From assembly GCF_034424315.1 (NCBI RefSeq), contig NZ_CP139972.1:3472001-3536000 (forward strand): DNA of 64,000 nucleotides, given 5' to 3'. This DNA is from Chitinophaga sancti. Lineage in GTDB: Bacteria; Bacteroidota; Bacteroidia; Chitinophagales; Chitinophagaceae. Under the pieces are notes generated by a model. That model was not told the origin of the DNA and did not search any database. It was given only the letters and a program-made list of their open reading frames with translations. Below, one piece after another: positions 36,127 through 45,981 of the stretch (positions within the stretch are counted from its first letter, which is position 1; each line of letters opens with the position of its first letter). The translations under genes were made by a program, and so were the position numbers.

Positions 36127-37847
36127 TCAATGATCATTTTCTGGATTGACAATATTGCTGAATAAAATTCATTGAAGTCAATCGGTTTATTGATGTAAGC
36201 GTCAGCATTATATTGGAATGAACTCCCATGATTTGAACTTACACGCTCACCGCTTGCCATGATCACTGGAATATCTCTCCACCGCTGGTCTTTCTTCAGG
36301 ATCTCCAAAGTTGCCGGACCATTCAAATTTGGCATATTATAATCTAAAAAGATTAGATCAGCGGGCTTTTTTTCCATAGCATTTATTAGTTCGCTTCCAT
36401 CGGAAAAGCAGTGAACGGTTGCATTTAAACGGGTCAGCAGGATTTTCAACGCATAGGCACTCATGGCCTCATCTTCGGCAACATATACCCTGTAATTATC
36501 CAATTGAATCATTTTGACATCATCGACTTTGGGAATGTCTTCAGTATTTCCTTTGATAAAAGGCAATTTGGCAAAAATTGTGGTAATATTGTTTTCACTG
36601 CTGATACCCCATGTTCCTCCTAATTGTTGTACAAACATATGAATTACTGCCCCACCCAATCCTGAACTTTCCTTCTTACCTGTGCGGTCTGCTTTGAAAG
36701 GTTTCATTAGATTACTAAGAGTAGCTTTAGGTATATTGGGCCCTTTGCTACTGACAGAAAGGGTGAAATATCCGTCACCATTATTCCTTATCGTTAATAT
36801 TATCTCACTGTTATTGTTTCCATATTTATTAGCGTTACCGACCATATTGATCATTATAGAATGTATGATATTAGGAAAACCTTGTACGGCCTGTGGCATA
36901 TCACAAATGTTGGCAACCAACTTCTGATCTTTTTCTTTCAACAAGGATCGGATTAAATTATTAAGGTCTGCAACCCTTTCAGCCATTGAAAACGTAATGA
37001 CTTTTAAGCCATTGTTCAATTGCGATTCTGAAAGCGTCAGGATATCATTGATCAAACCTTTGATATCCCTTAGTGCCGTGAGTTGATCATTCACCGCCTC
37101 TTCCATTTTATCGCTGCTTCTGCTCTCCGTAAGTTCTTCCTGTATCCTGATGGCGTTTGCAAATATGGCATTCAAGGGAGTTCTTAATTCATGATTAAGT
37201 GCGGCGATAAAAAGTCTGTTGTGATAAATTGTTTTGTTCAAACCAGGATTGCGATCATATTGAGACACTAAAGGACGGCTGATCAAAAATGTCAGGAATA
37301 TAATACCAAACAGTGAGGATTCGCGCAGAACAATACCCGCTCCAAAGGAAATATTGAAAGGATCTACATTCAATGGAATAAAGTGGAAAATTTCCAGTAA
37401 AATAAGCGTACCCACCGCGGCAACCGATGCATAACGTCGCTCCCTTTTTTGATAAAAGACCAGAAAATTAATGGCGTTTAACCACACTATCAGTGCTTCC
37501 AGGTTAATATACTTGCGCATTAATAATCCGAAATAAGATACAGCCAGACATTGAACCATATAGGTCATTAAACCTGCACCGTCATACTTCTTAACAGCGT
37601 TTAAATGAAAGGTCAGGCAGACCAGCGTGAATTCTATAATTGCAGGTACTATAATGTAAGGACTTTTGGTCAAAATTGAAAAAAGCGGGCCGATAGTTAA
37701 GATCAGTAAGCCAAGCGTTATATTCAGGGTATTGACGAAGACAACTTGCCTTACTCTTTCTTCTGGTAATTCTTCGCTAATACCAAGTCTCTTTACCTGT
37801 TGAAAAATAACAGCCAGGCGAGAAACCAGAATTGAGGGTTTAAACAT
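36108..37847 (-). CDS. Hybrid histidine kinase with receiver domain
   Basis: 579 residues. Several membrane helices occupy about residues 30-190 without a large periplasmic loop. The HisKA box is FIAALNHELRTPLNAIFANA with the phosphorylated histidine, the HATPase domain has MINMVGNANKYGNN (N box) and SSGLGGAVIHMFVQ (G box), and a C-terminal receiver has DLIFLDYNMPNLNG with the acceptor aspartate and a late lysine (INKPIDFNEF). Signal and partner are unknown; no DNA-binding output is encoded next to it. The 3' end overlaps the terpene synthase tail-to-tail, so the two mRNAs would be complementary at the ends. Confidence 0.88.
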   Translation of the reverse strand: MFKPSILVSRLAVIFQQVKRLGISEELPEERVRQVVFVNTLNITLGLLILTIGPLFSILTKSPYIIVPAIIEFTLVCLTFHLNAVKKYDGAGLMTYMVQCLAVSYFGLLMRKYINLEALIVWLNAINFLVFYQKRERRYASVAAVGTLILLEIFHFIPLNVDPFNISFGAGIVLRESSLFGIIFLTFLISRPLVSQYDRNPGLNKTIYHNRLFIAALNHELRTPLNAIFANAIRIQEELTESRSSDKMEEAVNDQLTALRDIKGLINDILTLSESQLNNGLKVITFSMAERVADLNNLIRSLLKEKDQKLVANICDMPQAVQGFPNIIHSIMINMVGNANKYGNNNSEIILTIRNNGDGYFTLSVSSKGPNIPKATLSNLMKPFKADRTGKKESSGLGGAVIHMFVQQLGGTWGISSENNITTIFAKLPFIKGNTEDIPKVDDVKMIQLDNYRVYVAEDEAMSAYALKILLTRLNATVHCFSDGSELINAMEKKPADLIFLDYNMPNLNGPATLEILKKDQRWRDIPVIMASGERVSSNHGSSFQYNADAYINKPIDFNEFYSAILSIQKMIIDQTIAV

Positions 37848-38112
37848 AACGAGTTGATGTTTTGGTCGAAATTCAAAGGATTGCTAAAGTTCCAATTTTT
37901 CTGATTTGACAAAGTTACCAATTGCTTCGTTAATGCCAGTTAACATCGTGTTAACGCAGTTTGATTTCTCAGCATCAAAAACTGCTATTCAATTTACGCC
38001 ATCTGCGCGGCTTGAAATTTATCCGTTTTAGCTTTCTGCAAATCACACCTAAATCCTGGTTGCCTTCATCACCGTGAATGCCCTGCTAATAAGCTTGATT
38101 AGTCCTGAAATC

Positions 38113-38286
38113 CTGTTTGGAAGGAAGGCGGCTAAAGGACTTGCGAAATTAGGTCAGGCCGCTTATTCCGAGCGCATAAATGCCGTCTCGTACCTCGCCG
38201 TCATCCTGACGGAACTTTATAGCTCTCCATAATCTTACCTAACCAGTTCTGATTGCCGTCTTTTAACCGCTTTCCTTCCAAAACAG
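38113..38286 (+). promoter_or_regulatory. Long imperfect hairpin leader upstream of the DUF932 gene
   Basis: The 28-nt left arm (38113-38140, CTGTTTGGAAGGAAGGCGGC...) pairs with 38258-38286 with few mismatches. Inner stems are TTAGGT/ACCTAA (38149-38154, 38237-38242), GAGCGCATAAA/TTTATAGCTC (38170-38225) and CCGTCA/TGACGG (38198-38212). The DUF932 ATG is 56 nt downstream. Size, spacing and blocks such as CTGTTT, GCGAAA and GTCTTTT match the ssb leader at 10898-11075. The other part of this gap (37848-38112) shows only the kinase upstream sequence and no gene. Confidence 0.7.
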
Positions 38287-38342
38287 GGTTCAATCGGGGA
38301 AAAAGAAGAGAAAGAATTTTTCATTACTAAAAAATTATTAAC

Positions 38343-39416
38343 ATGGCACACGAACTGAATTTCAACGAGACCACAGGACAGCACAGCTTTTTTTCAGTAA
38401 AAGAGATAGCATGGCACGGATTGGGCCAGATAGTTCAGGATTATCCGACAAGTGCAGAAGCACTGAAATTTGCACACCTTGACTTCACCGTAGAAAAGAG
38501 GCCAATTTTCACGGGTAATGTATCCAGTTCCCAAGATGAAGGAGCAGGGGAGATGACGATTCCTAACATAACCGTACCTGACTATTTTGCAACCGTTAGA
38601 CAAGATAACAACGCGGTGCTAGGGGTAGTTGGTAAAGACTACCATATCGTCCAAAATACGGACGCATTTGCCTTCTTTGACGCGATCGTTGGCGGCGACG
38701 GCATACAGTACGAAACTGCCGGAGGACTAGGAAAAGGAGAGCGTATATTTATTACTGCAAAACTTCCCGGTTACATCAAAGTCGGCAACGATGATCTGAT
38801 TGAAAAATATCTATTTTTAACAACCAGCCATGATGGAAGCGGCAGCATCACAGCGGCGTTCACACCCGTTCGCATAGTTTGTGCAAATACATTACGGGCA
38901 GCACTGGCAAACATGACCAATACCATTAAAATTCGTCATACAGCCAACGTACAAGAGCGCCTTAAGCAAGCCCATCGCCTGATGGGTATTTCAAATAACC
39001 TTTCTAAAGAAATGGAGGGAGTTTTCAACCAGTGGTCAAAGTCACGTATATCAGACGCCGGTGTGAAAAAATTGATTCAATTGGCATTAGCCCCAAGTAG
39101 GGAGGTACTGGCGAATGTTAAAGCGGATCGGATGGACACCCTCACCTCCACTTTTAACAACATGGTAGACGCTGCGTACGAATACGGGATGAGCAACCAT
39201 ACACAGCAGATGGAAACCACTGAAGGAACCGTATTCGGAGCTTACAACGCAGTAACCGGTTTTTTCCAGAATGTAAGGAAATATAAAACTACTGAGGATA
39301 AGGTAAAATCTATATTACTGGGTGGTAATGCACAAATCAAAACTCAAAACGCTTTTAACATTTGCATGGAAGTAAGTAAAAAAGGAGAAGAATTCCTGCA
39401 GTTTAACTGCAACTGA
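38343..39416 (+). CDS. DUF932 phage/plasmid-like protein (TIGR03299 type)
   Basis: 357 residues. Family pattern: FSVKEIAWHGLGQIVQDYPT, DYFATVRQDNNAVLGVVGKD, YHIVQNTDAFAFFDAIVGGD, ITAAFTPVRIVCANTLRAAL and NIRHTAN-like IKIRHTANVQERL. DUF932 proteins are typical of plasmids, ICEs and phages and often travel in leading regions; their biochemical role is not settled. It is single-gene, framed by a long hairpin leader and a terminator. The leader homology to ssb suggests the same early-expression regulon. Confidence 0.9.
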   Translation: MAHELNFNETTGQHSFFSVKEIAWHGLGQIVQDYPTSAEALKFAHLDFTVEKRPIFTGNVSSSQDEGAGEMTIPNITVPDYFATVRQDNNAVLGVVGKDYHIVQNTDAFAFFDAIVGGDGIQYETAGGLGKGERIFITAKLPGYIKVGNDDLIEKYLFLTTSHDGSGSITAAFTPVRIVCANTLRAALANMTNTIKIRHTANVQERLKQAHRLMGISNNLSKEMEGVFNQWSKSRISDAGVKKLIQLALAPSREVLANVKADRMDTLTSTFNNMVDAAYEYGMSNHTQQMETTEGTVFGAYNAVTGFFQNVRKYKTTEDKVKSILLGGNAQIKTQNAFNICMEVSKKGEEFLQFNCN

Positions 39417-39432
39417 TCAGGATTTTCAAGAA

Positions 39433-39464
39433 ATCGCGGCGCCCTGAGGGGCGCTGTGGTTTTT
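39433..39464 (+). terminator. Intrinsic terminator after DUF932
   Basis: CGCGGCGCCC-TGA-GGGGCGCTGTGG, then five T residues. Confidence 0.85.
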
Positions 39465-39493
39465 CTATACCTAGGATCTTCAGCAGCCATAAA

Positions 39494-39820
39494 CTACTTC
39501 TTTTGCCTTTTCTTTGGAGCCTTCTGTGCTTTTCTGGCATATCTTAAAAACAAAACTAACTTTACGTAATCCTCATCACTGGCACTACTCATAGCCGCGG
39601 CGATTTCTTCAATTTCATCCAAATTCATCTTACCGACATCTGCAATTCTATTGCGTAATTTGTGTTCCTTGATAGTAGTGTCCTCTATAATATCCTTTCT
39701 TTCAACAACTGAAAAGAATTGTTGAATAGTCTGAATCGTTTTATCCGCGATTCCATTTTTAGACAGTTTGTATCTTGTTATTTTATTGGTATCGTCCAAC
39801 CCTGTTGATTTACTGCTCAA
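39494..39820 (-). CDS. Small basic/acidic helical protein, hypothetical
   Basis: 108 residues (MSSKSTGLDDTNKITRYKLS). The N-terminal part looks like a small DNA-binding helix set (NGIADKTIQTIQQFFSVVER), and the C-terminus is strongly basic (RKAQKAPKKRQKK). A regulator is possible. No family recognised. Its stop lies about 30 nt past the DUF932 terminator, on the opposite strand. Confidence 0.5.
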   Translation of the reverse strand: MSSKSTGLDDTNKITRYKLSKNGIADKTIQTIQQFFSVVERKDIIEDTTIKEHKLRNRIADVGKMNLDEIEEIAAAMSSASDEDYVKLVLFLRYARKAQKAPKKRQKK

Positions 39821-41275
39821 ACTATAAAGATTTTTTCAATACGGTACAATTTAAGCCGTCAATGGCAATAAACAGTCACAACCGGTTAATATTCGCCTAC
39901 AATGGCGTATTTACGTCAATTATGACAAAATTTCGCCGTTTTGGACGTTTGTTTGCCGTTTTGGACTTTTTTTACTATCTTCATTTAAGATTGGAGCTAA
40001 ACCCGCACGCCGTAGGCGGCCAAACTATCTATTTTTATTCGTTATGTCTCACTCTAAGCGATCCAGGTGCCGTAAAGGCACGTTTTTCGGGATACCCGTT
40101 GCTGCCTCACAGGAGGTAGGAACCGGCATACTGGTTATTGACTTAGGGGGGACAATTCTTCGGCTAGCAAGACCTTTAGCATTATGTGATTTAATTGACC
40201 AATGCCCAGATATAGCGCCACCAACTCTGCAGTATATCGTTGATTGGGCAAATACTTATTTTGACAGTAAAAACAATTCTGACGGCAATCTGATACAGCC
40301 ACTTTCGCAGCGGCTGTAAGTAATTATATTTGTTAGGTTTTTCTCTGCAATCTGTATGTAACTCTAAAGTTGGCATAGGAAATGAATGGGATCGGTGTCG
40401 ACCGATCCCTATAAATTATTATTCAGCTCTATTACCATTAAGGAGGCCTCTCCTGTCGGAATATGTAGATCAAGTCATCTCTTTTGTAGGAAGCATACAT
40501 TGTAAAAAATTTCATAAATTGTTCCATCCGTGTTACACTAACTAAAGAGAAGTCATATCACGTTATGGCTTCTGTCACATGTTTATTTTGAGGAAGAAAT
40601 AGTTAACAACATCTTTTTTACTTGCTCCCGAGCTGTCTATGCAGCTGGTATAGTAGGAACAAAATGAAAAAAGTACTCTTCCTCTAAAAAATAAAGTAAA
40701 ACGCTTGTGAAACTTACGACATCCAACTCAATGATAGACGGTTAATAATTTAGTTTAAGGATCTATTAATCTTTTAGCTCGAGTAGAACTTTAGCATTAA
40801 CAGGTAATACCTGCATTGACCAAAAAATTATAAAGAAAGAAAATCATAAACATTGAAACAGATCGCCCCTTTGCATCCAGATAGTACAAATCCTTTGCAT
40901 ACTCTTGTGGAGGAAGAATCCCTTGAATCAAGAAAGTTATTCGAATTTTTTCCATCGCTATGCTCCAATTGACTTTCAAATTAGCGAATCTGAATATGTC
41001 CTTATTCAACAAGGCCTCATTGCTCTCATCCCGGAATAATAAAGCCACATGGTGTTTCACTTAAAATTGATTAGCAAGCTCCTCTCGACTTGGAACATTC
41101 TATAAATTAAAAATATCAGAATGAAGGCTGAAACGATTATGAGACCGGTCTGATGCCGGATCATTTATATTTAAAGACTGCAACATATTTTTGCCTTTAT
41201 CAGTGATCTGGTTTAGGTGCTGTGCCTTCGTCCATCGCAGGCATGGCTTTTTCAAAAATCTGACATGGTAACGAA
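39821..41275. other. Gene-poor stretch between DUF932 block and mutasome
   Basis: Short frames exist, notably 40044-40319 on the plus strand (91 residues, with ILVIDLGGTILRLARPLALC) and 40797-41060 on the minus strand (87 residues, with a hydrophobic C-terminus). Neither has a recognisable family or supporting context. A small hairpin (CAGCC/GGCTG, about 40297-40318) lies at the end of the first. I would treat the stretch as mostly decayed. Confidence 0.4.
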
Positions 41276-44200
41276 TTACCTGAAATCCCTGGCTTTAGGT
41301 ATCGATTGCCCTGATGAATTTTCTCCATCCCGCACTGAATGGTTAACGGCAATGAAAGAACCGCCTTTTTCATCTGCGCGTGAAGGCGTTGATACAGCCG
41401 GATCACGCTCGTCTGCTGTCAGTTTACGTAATAAGCCCGTAAGATCGCTGCATTTTTCAACAATCAGATGCACGACATTATCCTGCTTTTGAATTCTTCC
41501 TTCCGCCATCAGCAGTTTTGAACGGAGGATCTCTTTGCGGAAACGATCGAACAAATTGGCAAATACCACCAGATTACAAAATCCGGTTTCGTCCTCAATC
41601 GTGATAAAACATACCCCCTTGGCTGTGCCGGGGCGCTGACGAACTAAAACGAGTCCGGCGACCTTTACATATTTGCCTTCATTTTCCTCCTTTACAGCTT
41701 GCGTCGAAAGAATATGCAGCAGGCTAAGTTGTTCACGGATGAATGTCACAGGATGGGCCTTTACAGAAAGTCCCGTAGTGGCATAATCATGTACGACATG
41801 TTCAGACTCTTTCATAAAAGGTAGACTAATCTGCTCCTCCCGGCAACTTTCTGATGGCTGCCCCTCAAAGAGGGCCATAGGACGGTCGTGCAGGGATGAT
41901 ACTTCCCAAAGGGCCTTTCTGCGATCCATCCCGATTGACCGAAAGGCATCTGCATCGGCGAGTTTTTCAAGCGCGGCCAGGCCCAGGCCTGCCGACATCA
42001 TGCTGTTGATGTTTTTATATCCTGGTCCACGCCCCCTTATCAGGGTGTCCGCATCTTCCTCCCTCATCCCCTTAATCTGACGAAATCCAAGCCGCAGGAT
42101 GTGAAACCGTTCTTTTTTTTCTTCCAGCGTATTGTCCCATGCCGAGTAATTAATATCCGGCTGAAGAACTTTTACACCGTGTTTTTCTGCATCGATCACG
42201 ATTTGGGCTGGCTGATAAAAGCCCATCGGCAGGCTGTTTAACAGGGCAGCAGCAAAAACATCAGGGTAATAGCATTTCAGCCAGGACGAAACATAAACCA
42301 GAAGCGCGAAGCTGGCTGCATGACTCTCGGGAAATCCGTAACTCCCAAATCCTTCAAGCTGTTTGAACACACGTCTGGCAAAATCCTCGGTGTAATTATT
42401 ATTAATCATTCCGGTTACTAACTTCTTTTCAAATTCACTAACAAGGCCTTTAAACTTAAATGTTGCCATACTTCTCCGCAGCAAATCCGCTTCAGCAGGT
42501 GTAAACCCAGCCGCCACAATAGCAATTTCCATCGCCTGTTCCTGGAATAGGGGAACGCCCAAAGTTCGCCCAAGGATTTCTTCAAGCTCTTTCGAAGGGT
42601 ACTCTATCGTTTCTTCTCCCGTACGGCGTTTCAGGTAAGGATGAACCATGTTGCCTTGTATCGGCCCTGGCCGGACAATAGCCACTTCAATAACCAGATC
42701 GTAAAAACAGGTGGGTTTCATTCGCGGAAGCATGTTCATTTGCGCCCGGCTCTCAATCTGAAAAACTCCGATTGTGTCAGCGGCGCTGATCATGTCATAT
42801 ACTTTTACATCATCCTGCGGAATATTGGCAAGGGTAAGATGAAGTTCGTAGTGTTTCTCTACCAGATCAAATGCCTTCCGGATACAGGTCAGCATCCCCA
42901 GTGCAAGCACATCTACTTTCAGAAAACCCAGTGCTTCAATATCATCTTTGTTCCATTCTATATTTGTCCTGTCCTCCATACGTGCATTCAGGATTGGACA
43001 CAGGTCGCTGAGTTTTCCGGAGGTTATGATAAATCCTCCCGTATGCTGACCAAGCTGACGCGGAAACCCCATCATTTGGCTGGTAAGCTGCAATACTTTT
43101 AACAGCGCAGGCTCGCTGGGATTGAGGCCCTGCTCAGCGATCCGCTGCTCCTCGAATCCGTCCGGAGAATCCCAGATCGCCCCCGAGAGCCGGTCAATAG
43201 TGTCTTTTGAAAGGCCCATTGCTTTTCCTACGTCACGGATGGCCCCCTTCCGACGCTGCTGGGTGACAGTAGCAACGATTGCGGCTCTGTTCCTTCCATA
43301 TTTGTTATAGATGTACTGAATAATTTCTTCGCGCCTCTCGTGCTCAAAATCCACATCAATGTCTGGTGGCTCGTTCCGTGCCTCCGACATAAACCTGGCG
43401 AACAGAAGTTTGAATTTCATGGGATCGACCGAAGTAATCCCCAGACAATAGCATACCGCCGAATTGGCGGCAGATCCGCGACCCTGACATAAAATCCCCC
43501 TGTCACGCGCCTCCCGTACATAATCGTAAACTGTTAAAAAGTAATTCTCGTATTGTTGCTTTTCAATGAACTGAAGTTCCTTTTCCAGCAAGTCCCTTAC
43601 CTTTTCAGGAACTTGCTTTCCGTAGCGCTCCCGCGCACCCTTCCAGGTCAACTCCTTCAGCTCCTGATAAGGCGTTTTTCCCGGACTACAAATTTCTTCG
43701 GGATATACATATTTAAGGTCGCTAAGTGAAAAAGTACAGGCCCCGGCAATTTCCAGTGTACGCTCCAGGGCATGGGAATATTGCAGAAAAAGGCGTTCCA
43801 TTTCGTCCACCGGCTTAAGGAACCGCTCGGCATTTTGATGCAGACGGTAACCTGCTGTAAAAATAGTGCACTTCTCCCGCACGCAGGTCAGCACATCCTG
43901 CAGCTCACGCCGCTCATGCTCATGATAATAAACGTCATTGCTAGCAACCATCGGAATACCTGTTTCATTGATCCTGAACAGGCGTTTCACATCCTGGCCT
44001 GTATACAGCCGGTTTGCAGCGATATACAGTCTCCTGCCAAGTTTCTCTTGATATTCTCTCATTCCGGAAGTGAATGCGGGATCAAACTCAAAATCTTCAT
44101 TCAGCTTTTCAGGAGGGATCAGTACATATAATATCCGTCCTCCGCAGGCGTAAACATCTGCCTTAAAAAGAAGGCATTTTCCCTTCTCCGTTCGCAGGTT

Positions 44201-44485
44201 CCCCAGGCTCAAAAGGCCGGACAGACGCTCGTAATCCTCCTTATCTGTAGGATAAGCAAGCAAACTGGGGCCGTCCTGGAGGTCGAGGCGACAGGCAGGA
44301 ATGAACTTAATCCCTTTTGCTTTGGCCGCTACATGGGCACGGACGATACCCGCAAGAGTATTTCTATCGGTCAGCGCAATGGCCGCATAACCTAGTTCAG
44401 CAGCACGGAATACGAGTTCCTCGGGGTGTGATGCTCCCCTTAGAAAACTAAAATTGCTTGTAGTCTGAAGTTCTGCGTAACTCAT
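41276..44485 (-). CDS. dnaE2: Error-prone DNA polymerase III alpha subunit (ImuC/DnaE2)
   Basis: About 1069 residues from ATG 44485 (MSYAELQTTSNFSFLRGASH); the frame is open 24 nt further but this start overlaps the imuB stop as ATGA. Domains in order: PHP (SFLRGASHPEELVFRAAELG, LTDRNTLAG), polymerase core with GRGSAANSAVCYCLG and the catalytic acids in ARNEPPDIDVDFEHERREEI, finger and helix-hairpin-helix region (QLEGFGSYGFPESHAASFAL), OB-fold (GLVLVRQRPGTAKGVCFITI) and the C-terminal ARDFR. It carries out translesion synthesis with ImuA and ImuB after DNA damage. Full length, no defects seen. Confidence 0.95.
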   Translation of the reverse strand: MSYAELQTTSNFSFLRGASHPEELVFRAAELGYAAIALTDRNTLAGIVRAHVAAKAKGIKFIPACRLDLQDGPSLLAYPTDKEDYERLSGLLSLGNLRTEKGKCLLFKADVYACGGRILYVLIPPEKLNEDFEFDPAFTSGMREYQEKLGRRLYIAANRLYTGQDVKRLFRINETGIPMVASNDVYYHEHERRELQDVLTCVREKCTIFTAGYRLHQNAERFLKPVDEMERLFLQYSHALERTLEIAGACTFSLSDLKYVYPEEICSPGKTPYQELKELTWKGARERYGKQVPEKVRDLLEKELQFIEKQQYENYFLTVYDYVREARDRGILCQGRGSAANSAVCYCLGITSVDPMKFKLLFARFMSEARNEPPDIDVDFEHERREEIIQYIYNKYGRNRAAIVATVTQQRRKGAIRDVGKAMGLSKDTIDRLSGAIWDSPDGFEEQRIAEQGLNPSEPALLKVLQLTSQMMGFPRQLGQHTGGFIITSGKLSDLCPILNARMEDRTNIEWNKDDIEALGFLKVDVLALGMLTCIRKAFDLVEKHYELHLTLANIPQDDVKVYDMISAADTIGVFQIESRAQMNMLPRMKPTCFYDLVIEVAIVRPGPIQGNMVHPYLKRRTGEETIEYPSKELEEILGRTLGVPLFQEQAMEIAIVAAGFTPAEADLLRRSMATFKFKGLVSEFEKKLVTGMINNNYTEDFARRVFKQLEGFGSYGFPESHAASFALLVYVSSWLKCYYPDVFAAALLNSLPMGFYQPAQIVIDAEKHGVKVLQPDINYSAWDNTLEEKKERFHILRLGFRQIKGMREEDADTLIRGRGPGYKNINSMMSAGLGLAALEKLADADAFRSIGMDRRKALWEVSSLHDRPMALFEGQPSESCREEQISLPFMKESEHVVHDYATTGLSVKAHPVTFIREQLSLLHILSTQAVKEENEGKYVKVAGLVLVRQRPGTAKGVCFITIEDETGFCNLVVFANLFDRFRKEILRSKLLMAEGRIQKQDNVVHLIVEKCSDLTGLLRKLTADERDPAVSTPSRADEKGGSFIAVNHSVRDGENSSGQSIPKARDFR

Positions 44486-45981
44486 GCGAAAAACCCGTGA
44501 ATGAACCATTGATTCTTTTTGTTCCCGTCATAATAACCCGAGCGGAACAGCCAGTAACGCTTTCCATCCTCGTCCTCAACCACAAAATAATCCCGGTGTT
44601 CTCCCTCATCCATCCACCATTCCCGTTCTATCCGTTCGGGGCCGTCTGCCTTTTTAACCTGGTGCCGCCTTCCCTTGTAAATAAACAGAATGGGCGGGTA
44701 GTCGGGAATCGGTGCCATCACCTCGATCGGTTCCGGCCTGCCTAGCAGCCATACCGGACGGGTGATATCCTCCCGCCAGCCCGAGGTCGGCTGTGCCCTC
44801 AGGTCATCCACCCTCTCAAATGACCGCTCCGGCCAGTAATGCTCCTGCGGCAAAAAACGGTGAATATGATCTGCTCCGAATTTGCCTGCAAGGCGGTCAA
44901 GGAGTTCACTAATGGCAGAAGTGTTCAGTCCTGAATCAGACCAGAAAGCATGTTGACCGGGCTTGATCTTTTCAACCTTTCTTGCTTCCAACAGAAATAG
45001 TTCTATGCCAAGTCCGGGCGCGATCTGGCCGATCTTGAGTTCGAGTAACTTAAAGAGGTGCCCGGGCTGGTCAGAGGGTAATCCCGTACCCACCTCTACC
45101 TGCTGCTGTTCACCATCTACCCGGTAACACCGGAGCACAGCCTGTCTGATTCCCAGTCCCTGTGCAGCTAACCGGCTGCAAAGCTTTTCCAGCAGAGTGC
45201 TGGCAGCGATCTCAATCCCTACCCTGGTACTTATCGGTTCAAGACATGGAAGCCGCTCTTCCCAGGCTTTCTGAAGCTTCAGCGGCAGCAAATATTCTTC
45301 CGCCTGGCCCAGTGCCTGGGCGATCCTCAGAAGCAGATGTTCTCCAAACCTCCGGCGCAGCATCGGCCTGGGGAAATGGATAAATGAACTGATGTGGTAG
45401 AAACCCAGCTTGTAAAACTTTTCAGCAACAGCCTTCTCCGGACGCAGGGAGGCCGGAGGTAAAGGCAGCAAGGCCTTTAGCTGTTCTCCCGGAACAACGA
45501 TCCGCTGACCCTCAGAAAAACGGGCTATTGCCCAGGCGCAACCGGCTGTGTCAGCGATGGCAACGCGGTTAGTGTACCCAAAAGCATTGAGTTTATATGT
45601 TATTTCTGAAAGGTATTTGTCTTCTCCCGCCCACAAATGTGCACATCCGCTGGCATCGATCAGAAGCCCGTCCGGCAAATCAATGGCCACCACAGGGCTG
45701 AAACGAATGCACCATTCACCTATCCCCCTGAGTAACTTTTCATTCTGGCCCGCAGGCTCGTCCACCACCAGAAGCCCCGGAACAAGTGCTTTTGCATCCG
45801 TTGCGGCCATCCCCATATCAACGCCTGCCTTACGGGCAGCCTCGTTCGCGGCACTGACCATCAGCCTGCCATGATCCGAAATGACAAAAACCAGTGGCAT
45901 ACGTTTGCTGGCAGGCTGCTTTCGCTCGTACCAGTCTGTCAGCAGGAACGGAAACCAAATAGACACATACCTTCTATGCAT
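44482..45981 (-). CDS. imuB: Y-family polymerase-like mutasome protein ImuB
   Basis: 499 residues. The Y-family N-terminal fold is present (RRYVSIWFPFLLTDWYERKQ, FVISDHGRLMVSAANEAARK, AGVDMGMAATDAKALVPGL), but catalytic acidic residues are lacking, as is usual for ImuB. The later part has FSPVVAIDLPDGLLIDASGC, HLW and an extended C-terminal domain. It is the hub that brings ImuA and the polymerase to the sliding clamp. It overlaps imuA by 8 nt and dnaE2 by 4 nt, so all three are co-translated. Confidence 0.93.
   Translation of the reverse strand: MHRRYVSIWFPFLLTDWYERKQPASKRMPLVFVISDHGRLMVSAANEAARKAGVDMGMAATDAKALVPGLLVVDEPAGQNEKLLRGIGEWCIRFSPVVAIDLPDGLLIDASGCAHLWAGEDKYLSEITYKLNAFGYTNRVAIADTAGCAWAIARFSEGQRIVVPGEQLKALLPLPPASLRPEKAVAEKFYKLGFYHISSFIHFPRPMLRRRFGEHLLLRIAQALGQAEEYLLPLKLQKAWEERLPCLEPISTRVGIEIAASTLLEKLCSRLAAQGLGIRQAVLRCYRVDGEQQQVEVGTGLPSDQPGHLFKLLELKIGQIAPGLGIELFLLEARKVEKIKPGQHAFWSDSGLNTSAISELLDRLAGKFGADHIHRFLPQEHYWPERSFERVDDLRAQPTSGWREDITRPVWLLGRPEPIEVMAPIPDYPPILFIYKGRRHQVKKADGPERIEREWWMDEGEHRDYFVVEDEDGKRYWLFRSGYYDGNKKNQWFIHGFFA

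Noticed and set aside
40797..41060. 87-residue minus-strand frame downstream of dnaE2
   Set aside because: No recognisable motif and separated from the operon by more than 200 nt of decayed sequence.
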